From the NCBI GenBank assembly GCA_949288955.1, contig CASEMS010000028.1, positions 1-57,301 on the forward strand: a stretch of 57,301 nt of DNA, read 5' to 3'. Shown here piece by piece: positions 17,383 to 30,523 of this stretch. Under the pieces are notes generated by a model. It was not told where the DNA came from and made no database searches. It saw only the letters and a program-made list of their open reading frames with translations. A program made the position numbers and the translations under genes. This DNA is from an uncultured Lentisphaeraceae bacterium. GTDB lineage: Bacteria > Verrucomicrobiota > Kiritimatiellia > RFP12 > DVOR01. How positions within the stretch are numbered: the stretch's first letter is position 1; each line of letters begins with the position of its first letter.

Positions 17383-20300
17383 ATGGGATGGGCGCGGAGC
17401 ATTGCGCCGATCGTGGTCTTGGCCCTGTGCGCCGGGTGGGGCGCGTGGGGCCGGGGGCAGGGCTCATCGGCGGCGAGGGTAACGGTCAGACAGGTGGACA
17501 GCTTCGGGACGGAGCTGGCGGCCGAGACGTATGTCTACACGGATGAGGCCTTCACGTCGGTGGAGGCGCCGGCGCGAGAGGGCTATCGCTTCACCCATTG
17601 GGCGGTGAGCCCGTCGCAGCCGAACTTCGCGAACCGCGACGCGTGGGGGCGGGCGTTGGACGCCGTAACGGTCGTCCCCAAGGATTCGGTCGTTACACTG
17701 ACGGCGGTCTACGCGAACGCGGCGGAGGATACGGACGGCGATGGCATCCCGGACGCGGACGAGCGCTATTGGTATGGCGAGCCGGACGCCTATGACACGG
17801 AAGGCACGCTCCACTATTCCGCCGAGAGCGACACGGACGGCGACGGCTACACCTTCGCCCAAGAGTTGCAGTACGGCCTGAACCCGCTCTTCCCGAACGA
17901 ACTCCAGCTCGGCGGCGTGGCGCACGGCGACACCAACGTGGTGCTCTACAACCCGAACGGCTACGTGGCCTACACGGTGCGGTCGGAGCCGGAGGGGGAG
18001 CTCTTCGCGACCTACAGCGGCTACGCGCGCCCGGGGACGGTCATCACGACCAAGGAGTCCTTCGCGCCGGCCACCTCCACCTTCGCCTACTGGACGGTGA
18101 ATGGCACGCGCCAGGCGGACGATTGGGGCGTGGCGACGAACACGGCGACCTTCACGGTGGGCGACACGCCCATCGAGGCGGTGGCGCACTGCGTGGCCGA
18201 CGAGCTGACGCGTCAGGCGCAGTATTGGTACGGCAAGGAGGCGGGGCCGGATTCCGACTTCGACGGCGACGGCTACACCTTCGCCCAGGAATTGCAGTAC
18301 GGCCTCAACCCCGTCTTCCCGAACGAGCTCCGGCTCGGCGGCGTGGCGCACGGCGACTCCAACGTGGTGCTCTACAATCCCTTCGAGTACCCCGAGATCA
18401 CCATCCGTTCCGAACCCGAGGGCGTCTTCGCCACGGAGCAGGTGGTGTTGCGTCCCGGGCAGGAACACACCACGGCCACCTACACGCCGGACAAGAACTT
18501 CGCCCAGTGGACGGCCAACGGCGTGCGCCAGGCGGACGATTGGGGCCGCGCGCGCGACGCCATCACCATCGTGGGCAACCCCGGCGTGGGCAAGATCGAC
18601 CTCGTGGCCCACTTCGTGGACGACGCGCACACGCGCCTCTCGCGCTATTGGTACGGCAAAGACGACCAGCCCGAGGACTCCGACACCGACGGCGACGGCT
18701 ACACCTTCGCCCAGGAATTGCAGTACGGCCTCAACCCGCTCTTCCCCAACATCCTCCAGCTCGGCGGCGTGGCGCATGGCGACTCCGCCGTGATGGAGAC
18801 GAACCTCCAGCCCTTCGACATGGGCCGCATGGCGCTCGTGGCGGGCGCGCTGGAGGAACTCTTCGCGACGACCGACGGCGGCACGGGCGACCTGACCGGC
18901 GGGCGCGACTTCGGCGGCCCCCTCGCCGTGGCCGTGGTGGACGTGGACGAGGACGGCAACTTCGACGTGCTGGCCTTCGCCCAGGGCACGTTGTGGACAA
19001 TGAGGAACGTGGGTGCCGCAGGCAGCCCCGAATGGGAAATCACAAAGGGCACCGTGAGCCTGAAAGGCGAACCTTCCACGGCTACGGGCACAACAGATGG
19101 CCTTGCCTCGCTGGGAACGGCACTCGCGCAACTCGCGCGGCCGGTGATGGCGGGCGGCGAGACCGAGGCCGGGCCGGCAGTGTGGTTCTGCGACAATGGC
19201 GGCGCCGTCAGCCGGTGCGACTTGGCGACCGGCGCGATCGCCGAGACCGGGGCGGCGGGCTTCCCCGTGTGGGACGCCGCGGACGGCTTCGGCGCCTACG
19301 TCGACGGCACCCTCACCCTCGGCGGCGCGACCCTCGCCTGCGACACGCCCGTGGACGAACCCGTCGCCGCCGCGCTGGCGGACGCGACGGGGGACGGCGC
19401 GGCCGACCTGCTCGTGGCCGACGCCTCGGGCCGCATCGCCCTCTATGCCCGGCGTGGGGACGGCTTCGCGCTGGAGCACCGCGTCTGGGGCGGCAGCTTC
19501 GAGGGCTTCGCCGAGGGGCTGACCCTCGCCCCCGTGGACTGGGAGGCCGACGGCGACCTCGACATGCTCTGCGGCACGGCCGCGGGCAAACTCCTCCTCC
19601 TGAGCGACCCGAACGTCGGCAAGCCCAGCAACCTCCGCGCGACGGCGGGCTACGACAACGTCCTCCTCGAATGGGACCCGAACGGCCAGTCGCGCGTCTA
19701 TGGCTACGGCGTCTACCGCGCCGAGGGCGGGGACTTCGCGCGCCTGGCCGAGGCGCCGCTGCCCACCTACCGCGACACGCCGCCGGCCATCGCCGAGTGG
19801 GCCTACCGTGTCACAGCCCTCAGCCGCCTCTGGACGGCGGGCAACTCCGTGCCCGAGACCTTCGAGAGCCTCCCCGGCGAGGCCGTGCGCGTGAGCCTCG
19901 GCGCCGTCACCCTCTCGCTCCCCGGCGGCGCGGCCTTCCTGGGCCAGCCCTTCGAGGCCGTGCTCGCCATCGACAACTCCGACGGCCTGGCGCAGGGCGG
20001 CTTCTCCGTGACGCTGACCTACGACACCGACCAACTCGATCCCCTTGGCTTTGCGACCACCGCCCTCTCCGATGGGCTGACTCTCACCCAGTCCATCGAG
20101 CCGGGCGCGTGGACGCTCACCTCCGCCCAAGGCCTCGCCCCCGGCGCCGGCGCGCTCCTCCGCCTCCGCCTCAAGGCCGTGGCCAAGGCGCCCTGCGAGG
20201 CCGCCCTCACGGTCGCCGCCGCCGACTTCGGCGACGCGGTGCGGGTGCGCCTGCCCGAGCCCGCGGCCTTCGCGCTCACGTGGCAGCCCGACCCCGCCGC

Positions 20301-21294
20301 CGTCACCCTCTCCGCGCAGGACGCCACGGTCGGCGCCGACGGCACGGCCACCGTGACGGTCACGGTCGAGGCCGACGACAAGCTGGACTGGGACACGCTG
20401 AGGATCACGCCGGCCTTCGACGAGGCCCTCCTCACCCTGCGCGGCGCCACGGCCGCCACGGCGGCGGAGCCGAGGGCCACCTTCACCTTCGCCGTCACCG
20501 AGGCCGGCCAGGAGGCCCGCGAGGCGGCGGTCGCCTTCGACGGCGCGGCCAGCGGCACGGACGGCACGCCCGCGCTCGTCGCCCGCACGCAGTGCCGCGT
20601 GCTGATCCCCTCCGAGGAGGACGGCGAGGGCGACGACGAGACCGGCAACCGCCCCGGCTGGCGCCCGCTCGTGGCCCTCTCCGCCCCCAACGCCGAGGCC
20701 CAGGAGGGCGAGACGATCACCCTCCCCGTGGCCGTCACGGAGCTGGGCTTCCTCGATTGGCGCACGCTCACCATCACCCCCGTCTACGACACGGCGGCCT
20801 TGGCACTCGTGGACTCCCACGTCCAGGTCAGCGAGCTGTACCGCGAGGTGTGGTTCACCTTCCGCGTGCTGGAGGCGCCCGAGAGCGGCTGGCACCGCGA
20901 CGTGACGGTGCGCTTCGAGGGCGCGGGCCGCGGCCACAACGGCGCCGAGGCCATCGTCCGCCCCGCCGAGGCCGTCATCCGCGTCAAAGGCCGCCCGCAC
21001 CCCGACGTCGTCGAGCCCTGGACGAACGGCGACTGCGACGGCGACGGCCGCCTGACGTGGAACGACTACCAGGTCGCCTTCCGCACCGTCCAGCGCTGCC
21101 ACCCCAACGGCAACCGCAAACCCCAGCACACCGAGGCCGACCGGCGCGTCCACCGCGCCCTCTGCCAGGCCATCGGCAAAGCCCCCGACGCCGACCTCCG
21201 CCTGGCCGACGTGACCAACACCTACAAGAAGTGGCTCTGGGCGCGCGGCGTCACCGACACCAACATGGGCAACGGCAAAGGAGGCAAGCAATGA
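17383..21294 (+). CDS. Large secreted multidomain protein with calcium repeats, cohesin-like domain and C-terminal dockerin-like segment
   Basis: A 1303-residue exported protein. Domains by residue: signal peptide 1-27; InlB_B-like repeat (REGYRFTHWAV) 35-110; three near-identical modules YWYG ... DTDGDGYTFAQELQYGLNP ... LGGVAHGD at about 125-195, 280-335 and 422-478, with calcium-loop DxDxDG; FG-GAP/VCBS-like repeats 505-745; fibronectin III 747-835; a cohesin-like domain about 838-957; two further Ig-like domains; and NGDCDGDGRLTWNDYQVAFR (about 1215-1234), a good type I dockerin half, followed by a degenerate second half near 1268. AAGGGGAG precedes the start. Its stop overlaps the next start by ATGA. 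It probably docks onto a cohesin partner, perhaps the neighbouring protein or other copies of itself. Confidence 0.78.
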   Translation: MGWARSIAPIVVLALCAGWGAWGRGQGSSAARVTVRQVDSFGTELAAETYVYTDEAFTSVEAPAREGYRFTHWAVSPSQPNFANRDAWGRALDAVTVVPKDSVVTLTAVYANAAEDTDGDGIPDADERYWYGEPDAYDTEGTLHYSAESDTDGDGYTFAQELQYGLNPLFPNELQLGGVAHGDTNVVLYNPNGYVAYTVRSEPEGELFATYSGYARPGTVITTKESFAPATSTFAYWTVNGTRQADDWGVATNTATFTVGDTPIEAVAHCVADELTRQAQYWYGKEAGPDSDFDGDGYTFAQELQYGLNPVFPNELRLGGVAHGDSNVVLYNPFEYPEITIRSEPEGVFATEQVVLRPGQEHTTATYTPDKNFAQWTANGVRQADDWGRARDAITIVGNPGVGKIDLVAHFVDDAHTRLSRYWYGKDDQPEDSDTDGDGYTFAQELQYGLNPLFPNILQLGGVAHGDSAVMETNLQPFDMGRMALVAGALEELFATTDGGTGDLTGGRDFGGPLAVAVVDVDEDGNFDVLAFAQGTLWTMRNVGAAGSPEWEITKGTVSLKGEPSTATGTTDGLASLGTALAQLARPVMAGGETEAGPAVWFCDNGGAVSRCDLATGAIAETGAAGFPVWDAADGFGAYVDGTLTLGGATLACDTPVDEPVAAALADATGDGAADLLVADASGRIALYARRGDGFALEHRVWGGSFEGFAEGLTLAPVDWEADGDLDMLCGTAAGKLLLLSDPNVGKPSNLRATAGYDNVLLEWDPNGQSRVYGYGVYRAEGGDFARLAEAPLPTYRDTPPAIAEWAYRVTALSRLWTAGNSVPETFESLPGEAVRVSLGAVTLSLPGGAAFLGQPFEAVLAIDNSDGLAQGGFSVTLTYDTDQLDPLGFATTALSDGLTLTQSIEPGAWTLTSAQGLAPGAGALLRLRLKAVAKAPCEAALTVAAADFGDAVRVRLPEPAAFALTWQPDPAAVTLSAQDATVGADGTATVTVTVEADDKLDWDTLRITPAFDEALLTLRGATAATAAEPRATFTFAVTEAGQEAREAAVAFDGAASGTDGTPALVARTQCRVLIPSEEDGEGDDETGNRPGWRPLVALSAPNAEAQEGETITLPVAVTELGFLDWRTLTITPVYDTAALALVDSHVQVSELYREVWFTFRVLEAPESGWHRDVTVRFEGAGRGHNGAEAIVRPAEAVIRVKGRPHPDVVEPWTNGDCDGDGRLTWNDYQVAFRTVQRCHPNGNRKPQHTEADRRVHRALCQAIGKAPDADLRLADVTNTYKKWLWARGVTDTNMGNGKGGKQ

Positions 21295-22553
21295 GACTGG
21301 CCCTCACCCTCGCGGCGGCCCTCGCCGCCACCCTCGGCGCCGCCCGCACCGTGCGGCTGGAAAGCGTGGTCTGCAACCCCGGCGCCCGCGTCGCCGTCCC
21401 CGTCACTCTCGACGAAGCCCAAGGCCTCGCCGTCGTCACCCTCACCGTCGCCTACGACCCGCTCGTCCTCGCCTTCGCCGAGGCCCGCCCCGGCACCCTG
21501 GCCGACGCCTTCTCCTTCGACTTCTCCGTGGCCGAGGAGACTGGCGCCGTCACCGTCGTGGCCGTGGCGCCCGAGGACATCGCCGAGCGCCGCGGCGGCA
21601 CCGTCGCCGAGCTCGTCTTCGACGTCCGCCCCGGCAGCGACACCCTCCACTCCGCCCTCGCCCTCGCCGACGTGCGCCTGGAGGAGGAGACCATGACGCG
21701 CGACCTCACCCTCGGCGACCCCACCACGCCCACCGGCGGCCTCATCCGCCCCCTCGCCGCGGGCGGCGACTGCGAGACGCGCCTGGGCGACCAGCCCATC
21801 ACCGTCGCCGCCGGCACCCGCCTCCGCCGCCTCGCCCTCGCCGCGGGCGACGCCCTCCAGGCCGGCGCCGAGCCCACCACCGTCACCGAGGCCCTCGACG
21901 CCGCCGCCCCCATCCGCGTGGCCCCGCCCGCCGGCGGCTGGGCCCCCGGCCGTTACGCCCTCCTCCGCGCCCCCAAGGCCGCCACGCCCACCTGGGAGGC
22001 CCTCCCGGAAGGCTACGCCGTCAAGGCCGCCGACGAAGGCAGCCTCGTCGCCTACACCCTGGAGCCCAAGGAAGCCGCCCTCCTCACCCCCGAGGGCCTC
22101 ACCCTCTCCGCCGAGGACCAAGCCTCCGCCCGCGCCCTCCTCGCCGACCACGCCGCCGGCGCGGCGGCCCTCCGCCTCGAAGGCACCGAGGAAGCCATCC
22201 TCGTCGGCCTCGACCTCGGCATCGTCCCCGCCTGCGAGCGGGCGGGCGACACCGTGACGGCGCGCTTCGCCAACCCCGCCCTGCGGATCTTGGCCCTCGA
22301 CCCCGCCGCCGGCACGGTGCGCGTCCGCGTCCTCCCCGCCGAAGGCGCCACCCTCGCCCGCCAGCCCGCCGAAGGCGTCCTGCGCGTCCTGGCCACCGAC
22401 GACCTCGCCCAGGCCATGAAGCCGCTGGAAGCCGCCCTCGACGCCTCCGCCTACCTAGAGCCGACCACCCCCGGCGAGGCCACCCTCACCCTGCGGCTGG
22501 AAGGGAAGCGCACCCTCTTCCTCAAGGTCGTCGCCGGGCGGCCCCAACCCTGA
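21291..22553 (+). CDS. Secreted protein with N-terminal cohesin-like domain
   Basis: A 420-residue exported protein. The signal peptide (LALTLAAALAATLGAA) is followed at about 20-135 by a domain with the cohesin pattern: NPGARVAVPVTLDEAQGLAV, LTVAYDPLVLAF, GTLADAFSFDF, then GGTVAELVFDV. Residues 136-420 are Ala-rich beta domains I do not recognise. Its ATG overlaps the stop of the dockerin-type gene (ATGA) behind a strong AAAGGAGG site, so the two are produced together, and a cohesin-dockerin pairing between them is an attractive inference. There is no enzyme domain, LPXTG or PEP-CTERM anchor, so how it attaches to the cell is unknown. Confidence 0.72.
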   Translation: MRLALTLAAALAATLGAARTVRLESVVCNPGARVAVPVTLDEAQGLAVVTLTVAYDPLVLAFAEARPGTLADAFSFDFSVAEETGAVTVVAVAPEDIAERRGGTVAELVFDVRPGSDTLHSALALADVRLEEETMTRDLTLGDPTTPTGGLIRPLAAGGDCETRLGDQPITVAAGTRLRRLALAAGDALQAGAEPTTVTEALDAAAPIRVAPPAGGWAPGRYALLRAPKAATPTWEALPEGYAVKAADEGSLVAYTLEPKEAALLTPEGLTLSAEDQASARALLADHAAGAAALRLEGTEEAILVGLDLGIVPACERAGDTVTARFANPALRILALDPAAGTVRVRVLPAEGATLARQPAEGVLRVLATDDLAQAMKPLEAALDASAYLEPTTPGEATLTLRLEGKRTLFLKVVAGRPQP

Positions 22554-22562
22554 GCCGCCCCC

Positions 22563-22684
22563 CCGAGGAGGCTCGGCCCCCGAGCCGAGGTGGATCAGCC
22601 GCCGGGCCGAGGTGGATCAGCCGCTGAGACGAGGTGGGGTGGCCGCTGAGACGAGGTGGGGTGGCCGCCGAGCCGAGGTGGGGC
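22563..22684. repeat. Tandem GGATCAGCCGC/GAGCCGAGGTG repeats
   Basis: Five imperfect units of about 22 bp (GCCGAGGTGGATCAGCCGCTGA and variants with GGGGTGGCC) fill the gap after the cohesin-like gene. There is no clear terminator with a T run. Confidence 0.8.
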
Positions 22685-22689
22685 GGAAA

Positions 22690-22799
22690 GGACATCTAGG
22701 ACTTCTAGGACATCTGGGACGCCTAGGACATCTGGGGCGGCGGCGCGCATGGCGGGCGTCCTAGAGGTCTTAGAGGTCCTAGATGTCCTAGAGGTTCTT
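22690..22799. repeat. Head-to-head arrays of 9-mers, potential long hairpin
   Basis: The left arm has five 9-mers GGACATCTA (22690-22734). The right arm has five 9-mers of the complementary type GAGGTCCTA (22755-22799). The arms can pair along most of their length around a 20-base loop. The structure stands immediately upstream of the gatC promoter. Confidence 0.8.
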
Positions 22800-22827
22800 C
22801 TGAACGTTCCCCGGGGCGGGTTGGCTG

Positions 22828-22836
22828 TGGTATAAT
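22828..22836 (+). promoter_or_regulatory. Extended -10 promoter of gatCAB
   Basis: TGGTATAAT, a consensus -10 with TG extension, with the start of transcription expected near 22843 and the gatC ATG at 22860. No good -35 is visible. Confidence 0.75.
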
Positions 22837-22859
22837 CCCGGCTTTCTGGAGTGATTGCT

Positions 22860-23137
22860 ATGGCAGGATTCGACATCGACCGTGTGGCGTTCCTGGCGCG
22901 TCTGGCGCTGACGGAGGACGAACGCAGGATTTTCGGGGCCCAGTTGGAGACGATCGTGGCCTACGTGGACCGTATCGCGGGGTTGGAGACGGCGGAGCTG
23001 GACGCGACGCTGCACGGCCACGCGGAGGGCGCGCCGCTGCGCGCGGACGAGCCCGTGCCCGGCCTGCCGCTCGACGCCGTGCTGGCCAACGCGCCGGCGC
23101 GCATCGACGACGAGATCCGTATGCCCCGCGTGGTGGA

Positions 23138-23141
<4 letters not shown>
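22860..23141 (+). CDS. gatC: Asp/Glu-tRNA amidotransferase subunit C
   Basis: A 93-residue small subunit that stabilises GatA on GatB in the enzyme converting Glu-tRNA(Gln) and Asp-tRNA(Asn) to the amidated forms. The pattern FDIDRVAFLARLALTEDERRIF and the late segment LRADEPVPGLPLDAVLANAP are typical GatC. GGAG lies 8 bases before the ATG at 22860; a GTG three codons earlier is in frame but less likely. Its stop overlaps the gatA start as ATGA. Confidence 0.93.
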
Positions 23142-24595
<1,454 letters not shown>

Positions 24596-24605
24596 GGGAA
24601 CCGCC

Positions 24606-26018
24606 ATGGAATACGAAGTCGTCATCGGCCTTGAGACCCACGTCCAGCTGAAGACCCGCACCAAGATGTTCTGCGGGTGCGGCACCGCCTTCGGCGCCAC
24701 GCCCAACACGCACGTCTGCCCCGTCTGCCTCGGCTATCCGGGCGCGCTCCCCACCCTCAACGGCCAGGCCATCCGCCTCACCGTCATGGCCGGCCTCATG
24801 CTCGGCTGCCGCATCGCCCCCCGCAGCCGCTTCGACCGCAAGAATTATTTCTACCCGGACTCCGCCAAGGACTACCAGATCACCCAGAACGGCGAGCCCC
24901 TCTGCCTCGGCGGCGCCGTCGCCATCCCCGGCGGCCGCACCATCCGCCTCAACCACATCCACCTCGAGGAGGACGTCGGCAAGCTCACCCACCGCCCCGG
25001 TTGCTCCGGCGTGGACTTCAACCGCGCGGGCACCCCCCTCATGGAGATCGTCTCCGAGCCCGACCTGCGCTCCGCCGACGAGGCCATCGCCTACCTCACC
25101 GCCCTGCGCGAGATGATGGTCTACGCCGGGGTCAGCGACTGCAACCTCGAAGAAGGCAACATGCGCTCGGACGTGAACGTCTCCCTCCGCCCCGTGGGGC
25201 AGGAGGCCTACGGCGTCAAGGTCGAGATCAAGAACATGAACACCTTCAGCGGCATCCACGCCGCCCTGCTCTACGAGATCTCCCGCCAGCGCGCCGCCCT
25301 CGAGGCCGGGCGCCCCATCGTCCAGGAGACCCGCCGCTGGGACCCCGACGCCGGCGAGACCTTCACCATGCGCACCAAGGAGAACGCCGAGGACTACCGC
25401 TACTTCCCCGAGCCCGACCTCCCGCCCGTCCTCCTCACCCAGGCGCAGATCGACGCCTGGGCCAAGGATCTCCCCGAGGCCCCCGCCGCCCGCCGCGAAC
25501 GCATGATGCGCGACTACGGCATCCCCGAGTACGACGCCGGCGTCCTCTCCGCCGACCGCGCCCTCGCCGACTTCTTCGAGGCCGCCGCCAAGCGTTGCGG
25601 CAACGGCAAGCTCGCCTCCAACTGGGTCATGGCCGAGGTGCTCGCCCTCACCGCCAAGGAGGGCCGCCCCGTCCAAGACTCCGCCCTCACCCCCGAGGCC
25701 CTCGGCGACCTGCTCAAACTCTTGGAGGCCAAGACCATCAACGGCCCCACCGCCAAGGCGCTCCTCCCCGAGCTCTTCGACAAGGGCGGCGACCCCGCCG
25801 CGCTCGTCAAGGAACGCGGCCTCGCCCAAGTCTCCGACACGGGCGCCGTCGAGGCCTTCGTGGACGCCGTCCTCGCCGAGAACGCCAAGGTCGTCGCCGA
25901 CTACAAGGCCGGCAAGCAGGCCGCGCTCGGCTTCCTCGTCGGCCAGGTGATGAAGCGCTCCAAGGGCAAGGCCTCCCCGCAGCTCGCCCAGCAGCTGCTG
26001 CGCGACAAGCTCGCCTGA
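24606..26018 (+). CDS. gatB: Asp/Glu-tRNA amidotransferase subunit B
   Basis: Subunit that binds and phosphorylates the mischarged tRNA and accepts ammonia from GatA. Signature YEVVIGLETHVQLKT is followed by the cysteine-rich zinc knuckle (FCGCG ... CPVCLGYPG), then RKNYFYPDSAKDYQITQ and ENAEDYRYFPEPDLPP. The C-terminal helical YqeY-like tail (KALLPELFDKGGDPAALVKERG) is complete. At 470 residues it is of usual size. Its presence with gatA and gatC means that the cell makes Gln- and/or Asn-tRNA indirectly. Confidence 0.96.
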   Translation: MEYEVVIGLETHVQLKTRTKMFCGCGTAFGATPNTHVCPVCLGYPGALPTLNGQAIRLTVMAGLMLGCRIAPRSRFDRKNYFYPDSAKDYQITQNGEPLCLGGAVAIPGGRTIRLNHIHLEEDVGKLTHRPGCSGVDFNRAGTPLMEIVSEPDLRSADEAIAYLTALREMMVYAGVSDCNLEEGNMRSDVNVSLRPVGQEAYGVKVEIKNMNTFSGIHAALLYEISRQRAALEAGRPIVQETRRWDPDAGETFTMRTKENAEDYRYFPEPDLPPVLLTQAQIDAWAKDLPEAPAARRERMMRDYGIPEYDAGVLSADRALADFFEAAAKRCGNGKLASNWVMAEVLALTAKEGRPVQDSALTPEALGDLLKLLEAKTINGPTAKALLPELFDKGGDPAALVKERGLAQVSDTGAVEAFVDAVLAENAKVVADYKAGKQAALGFLVGQVMKRSKGKASPQLAQQLLRDKLA

Positions 26019-26048
26019 GCCGCGGCCCCGCGCGCCCCGCCGGGGATG

Positions 26049-26057
26049 TGGTATACT
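26049..26057 (+). promoter_or_regulatory. Extended -10 promoter of tRNA-Leu
   Basis: TGGTATACT with the tRNA 5' end 19 bases downstream. It may also drive grpE-dnaJ, which begin 20 bp after the tRNA. Confidence 0.7.
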
Positions 26058-26075
26058 AAGGCTTCGCAAAAAGGG

Positions 26076-26159
26076 GCCGGAATGGTGGAATGGCAGACAC
26101 AGCGGACTTAAAATCCGCAGCCGCGAGGCGTAGGGGTTCGACTCCCCTTTCCGGCACCA
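26076..26159 (+). tRNA. tRNA-Leu (anticodon UAA)
   Basis: Acceptor arms GCCGGAA and TTCCGGC pair over 7 bp, with a discriminator A and an encoded CCA (26157-26159). The anticodon stem GCGGA/TCCGC encloses the loop CTTAAAA, giving anticodon TAA at 26109-26111. A long variable arm (class II) and the TTCGA T-loop are present, as expected for leucine. Confidence 0.97.
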
Positions 26160-26179
26160 GAGAAAGGATCTGAGACAAG

Positions 26180-26767
26180 ATGGACGAGCAGGAAGCAAAG
26201 GAACCCGAGACCCCGGCCGCCGAGCCGCAGACCCCCGCGCCCGAGCCCGCGCCCGAGACGGCGGAGGCTCCCCGGGAGGCCGCGCCGGAGGATGCGCGCG
26301 TGGCCGCGTTGGAGGCCGATTTGGCGGCGGCGAAGGAGCGCCACCTGCGCCTGCTGGCGGACTTCGACAACCTGCGCAAGCGCACCGCCCGCGAATTGGA
26401 GGAGCGCACCGCCCGCGCCAACGAACGCCTCCTGGGCGCGCTCATCCCCGTCTTCGACCACTTCGAGATGGCCCTCCAGGCCGCGCCCCAAGGCTCCCCC
26501 TTCAGCGACGGCGTGCGGATGATCGCCGACGAGTTCCGCAAGGTGCTGGAGCAGTCCGGCGCGGAGGTCATCGACGCCTCCGCCGAGGGCACGCCCTTCG
26601 ACCCCATGGCCCATGAGGCCCTCCAGGCCGTGCCCCACGCCACGGTGCCCAAAGACCACGTGGTGAGCCAGTTCCGCAAAGGCTGGCGGCTCGGCGGCAA
26701 GGTGATCCGCCCCGCGCAGGTGATCGTCTCGGCCGGCGCGCCCGAGACCCCCGCGGAGGAGGCGTGA
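26180..26767 (+). CDS. grpE: Nucleotide exchange factor GrpE
   Basis: A 195-residue co-chaperone that releases ADP from DnaK. An acidic, Pro-rich N-terminal tail (about 1-45) is followed by a long coiled coil ([29 protein letters not shown]) and the beta-domain with [19 protein letters not shown] and [15 protein letters not shown]. Located directly after the tRNA and 1 bp before dnaJ. dnaK itself is not in the window. Confidence 0.95.
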   Translation: MDEQEAKEPETPAAEPQTPAPEPAPETAEAPREAAPEDARVAALEADLAAAKERHLRLLADFDNLRKRTARELEERTARANERLLGALIPVFDHFEMALQAAPQGSPFSDGVRMIADEFRKVLEQSGAEVIDASAEGTPFDPMAHEALQAVPHATVPKDHVVSQFRKGWRLGGKVIRPAQVIVSAGAPETPAEEA

Positions 26768-29305
<2,538 letters not shown>

Positions 29306-29314
29306 CGGCCCGCC

Positions 29315-30523
29315 ATGCGCATCGCCATCCTCACCTTCCACCGGGCCTACAACTGCGGCGCCATGCTGCAGGCGTGGGCCTTGCGGACGGTCTTGGAGCG
29401 GATGGGCCACACCGTCGAGTTCCCCATCTGCAACCATGTGGGCGAGACCAGACGCTTCCTGCGCCCCACCCTGCGGGCGTCGCTTGGCGCGATTCTCCGC
29501 AGGGGCGTCTCCTGCACGTTGCAGAACCTCGGCTCGCTGGGCACGGAGGACTTGGCGCGCCTCCGTTACCGTGCGTTCCGGCGGCGTTTCCTGCCCGAGC
29601 GGCGTTGCTCACCCGAGGCCTTCCCCCGCCATTACGACTGCGTCGTCATCGGGAGCGACCAGGTCTGGAGCCCGCCGCACAGCGCACGGTGGCTGCCCCT
29701 CTTCCTGGGCGAGGCGATCCCCCGCCCGCTCCCGCTCGTGGCCTATGCCGCCAGCTACGGGGACAGCGCGCTGAAGCCCGAGGCCTTGGGGCGCCTGCTG
29801 CGCGCGTTGCCGCGCTTCCGGGCCGTCTCCGTCCGCGAGGAAACCGCGCGGCGCCAACTCGCCGAGGCCGGCTTCGCCCTCGCCCGCGTGATGGCCGACC
29901 CCACCTTGCTCCTGACGGCGCGGGACTATGAGGCCATCCGCGCTCCCTTCCGCCTGCGCGGCAAGACCCTTTATGTCTACACGCTGGGCGCCTCCCCCTT
30001 CGTCATGCGGACGGCCCAGACGTTGGCCCGCCACCTCGGGGCGCGCCCCATCGTCACCCCCGTCTACCAATTCTCGCGCTTCCGCGCCCCCCGCGGCCTG
30101 ACCTACGGTGTCTCCCCCGACCGCCTGGTGGCCTATGTGGCCCAGGCGGACTACGTGTTGGCGGGCTCCTTCCACGGCACCGTCCTAAGCATCCTCTTCG
30201 GCAAACCCTTCCTCTCCCTCCGGGACGAGGAGAACCCCGACTATCCCTCGCGCCCGGCGCTTCTCCTGCGTCGCCTCGGACTGACCGACCGCCTCGTCTC
30301 CCCTGACATGGGCCTCCCGACGGAAGCCTTGGCGCGACGCCTCACCGCGCCGCTCCCCGCTGCCGTCCGGGATGAACTTCTCCCCGCCATGCGGCAGAAA
30401 GGGATTGGCTTCCTCGCCTCCGCCCTCCGCGAACTGAACGGGGGGGGGCATAAACTAGGCCGTAAGCCTCTTCGCTTCCCACGCCCGCTCACCGCCCTGC
30501 CCCATCGGAGGATGGCGGCATGA
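29315..30523 (+). CDS. Polysaccharide pyruvyl transferase family protein (first of a pair)
   Basis: A 402-residue protein of the PF04230-type family, which adds ketal-linked pyruvate to surface sugars from phosphoenolpyruvate. Visible motifs are ILTFHRAYNCGAMLQAWAL at the N-terminus, YDCVVIGSDQVWSP, VAYAASYGDS, and near the C-terminus VLAGSFHGTVLSILFGKPF with the conserved His. The start is 9 bp after purB, without a clear ribosome site, so translation may depend on coupling. The stop overlaps the next gene (ATGA). The sugar acceptor is unknown. Confidence 0.85.
   Translation: MRIAILTFHRAYNCGAMLQAWALRTVLERMGHTVEFPICNHVGETRRFLRPTLRASLGAILRRGVSCTLQNLGSLGTEDLARLRYRAFRRRFLPERRCSPEAFPRHYDCVVIGSDQVWSPPHSARWLPLFLGEAIPRPLPLVAYAASYGDSALKPEALGRLLRALPRFRAVSVREETARRQLAEAGFALARVMADPTLLLTARDYEAIRAPFRLRGKTLYVYTLGASPFVMRTAQTLARHLGARPIVTPVYQFSRFRAPRGLTYGVSPDRLVAYVAQADYVLAGSFHGTVLSILFGKPFLSLRDEENPDYPSRPALLLRRLGLTDRLVSPDMGLPTEALARRLTAPLPAAVRDELLPAMRQKGIGFLASALRELNGGGHKLGRKPLRFPRPLTALPHRRMAA

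Noticed and set aside
17464-21291. Open minus-strand frame of over 1200 codons opposite the dockerin-type gene
   Set aside because: Product is Arg/Gly/Ala/Val-rich without domains. The plus strand has a signal peptide, ribosome site and recognised domains.
17383-22553. A cellulosome
   Set aside because: Cohesin- and dockerin-like domains are present, but there is no carbohydrate-active enzyme or classical scaffoldin in the window, so only a non-cellulosomal pairing is proposed.
22690-22799. Possible CRISPR array
   Set aside because: Units of 9 bp without spacers of constant size, and no cas genes in the window. The same holds for the arrays at 39898 and 54985.
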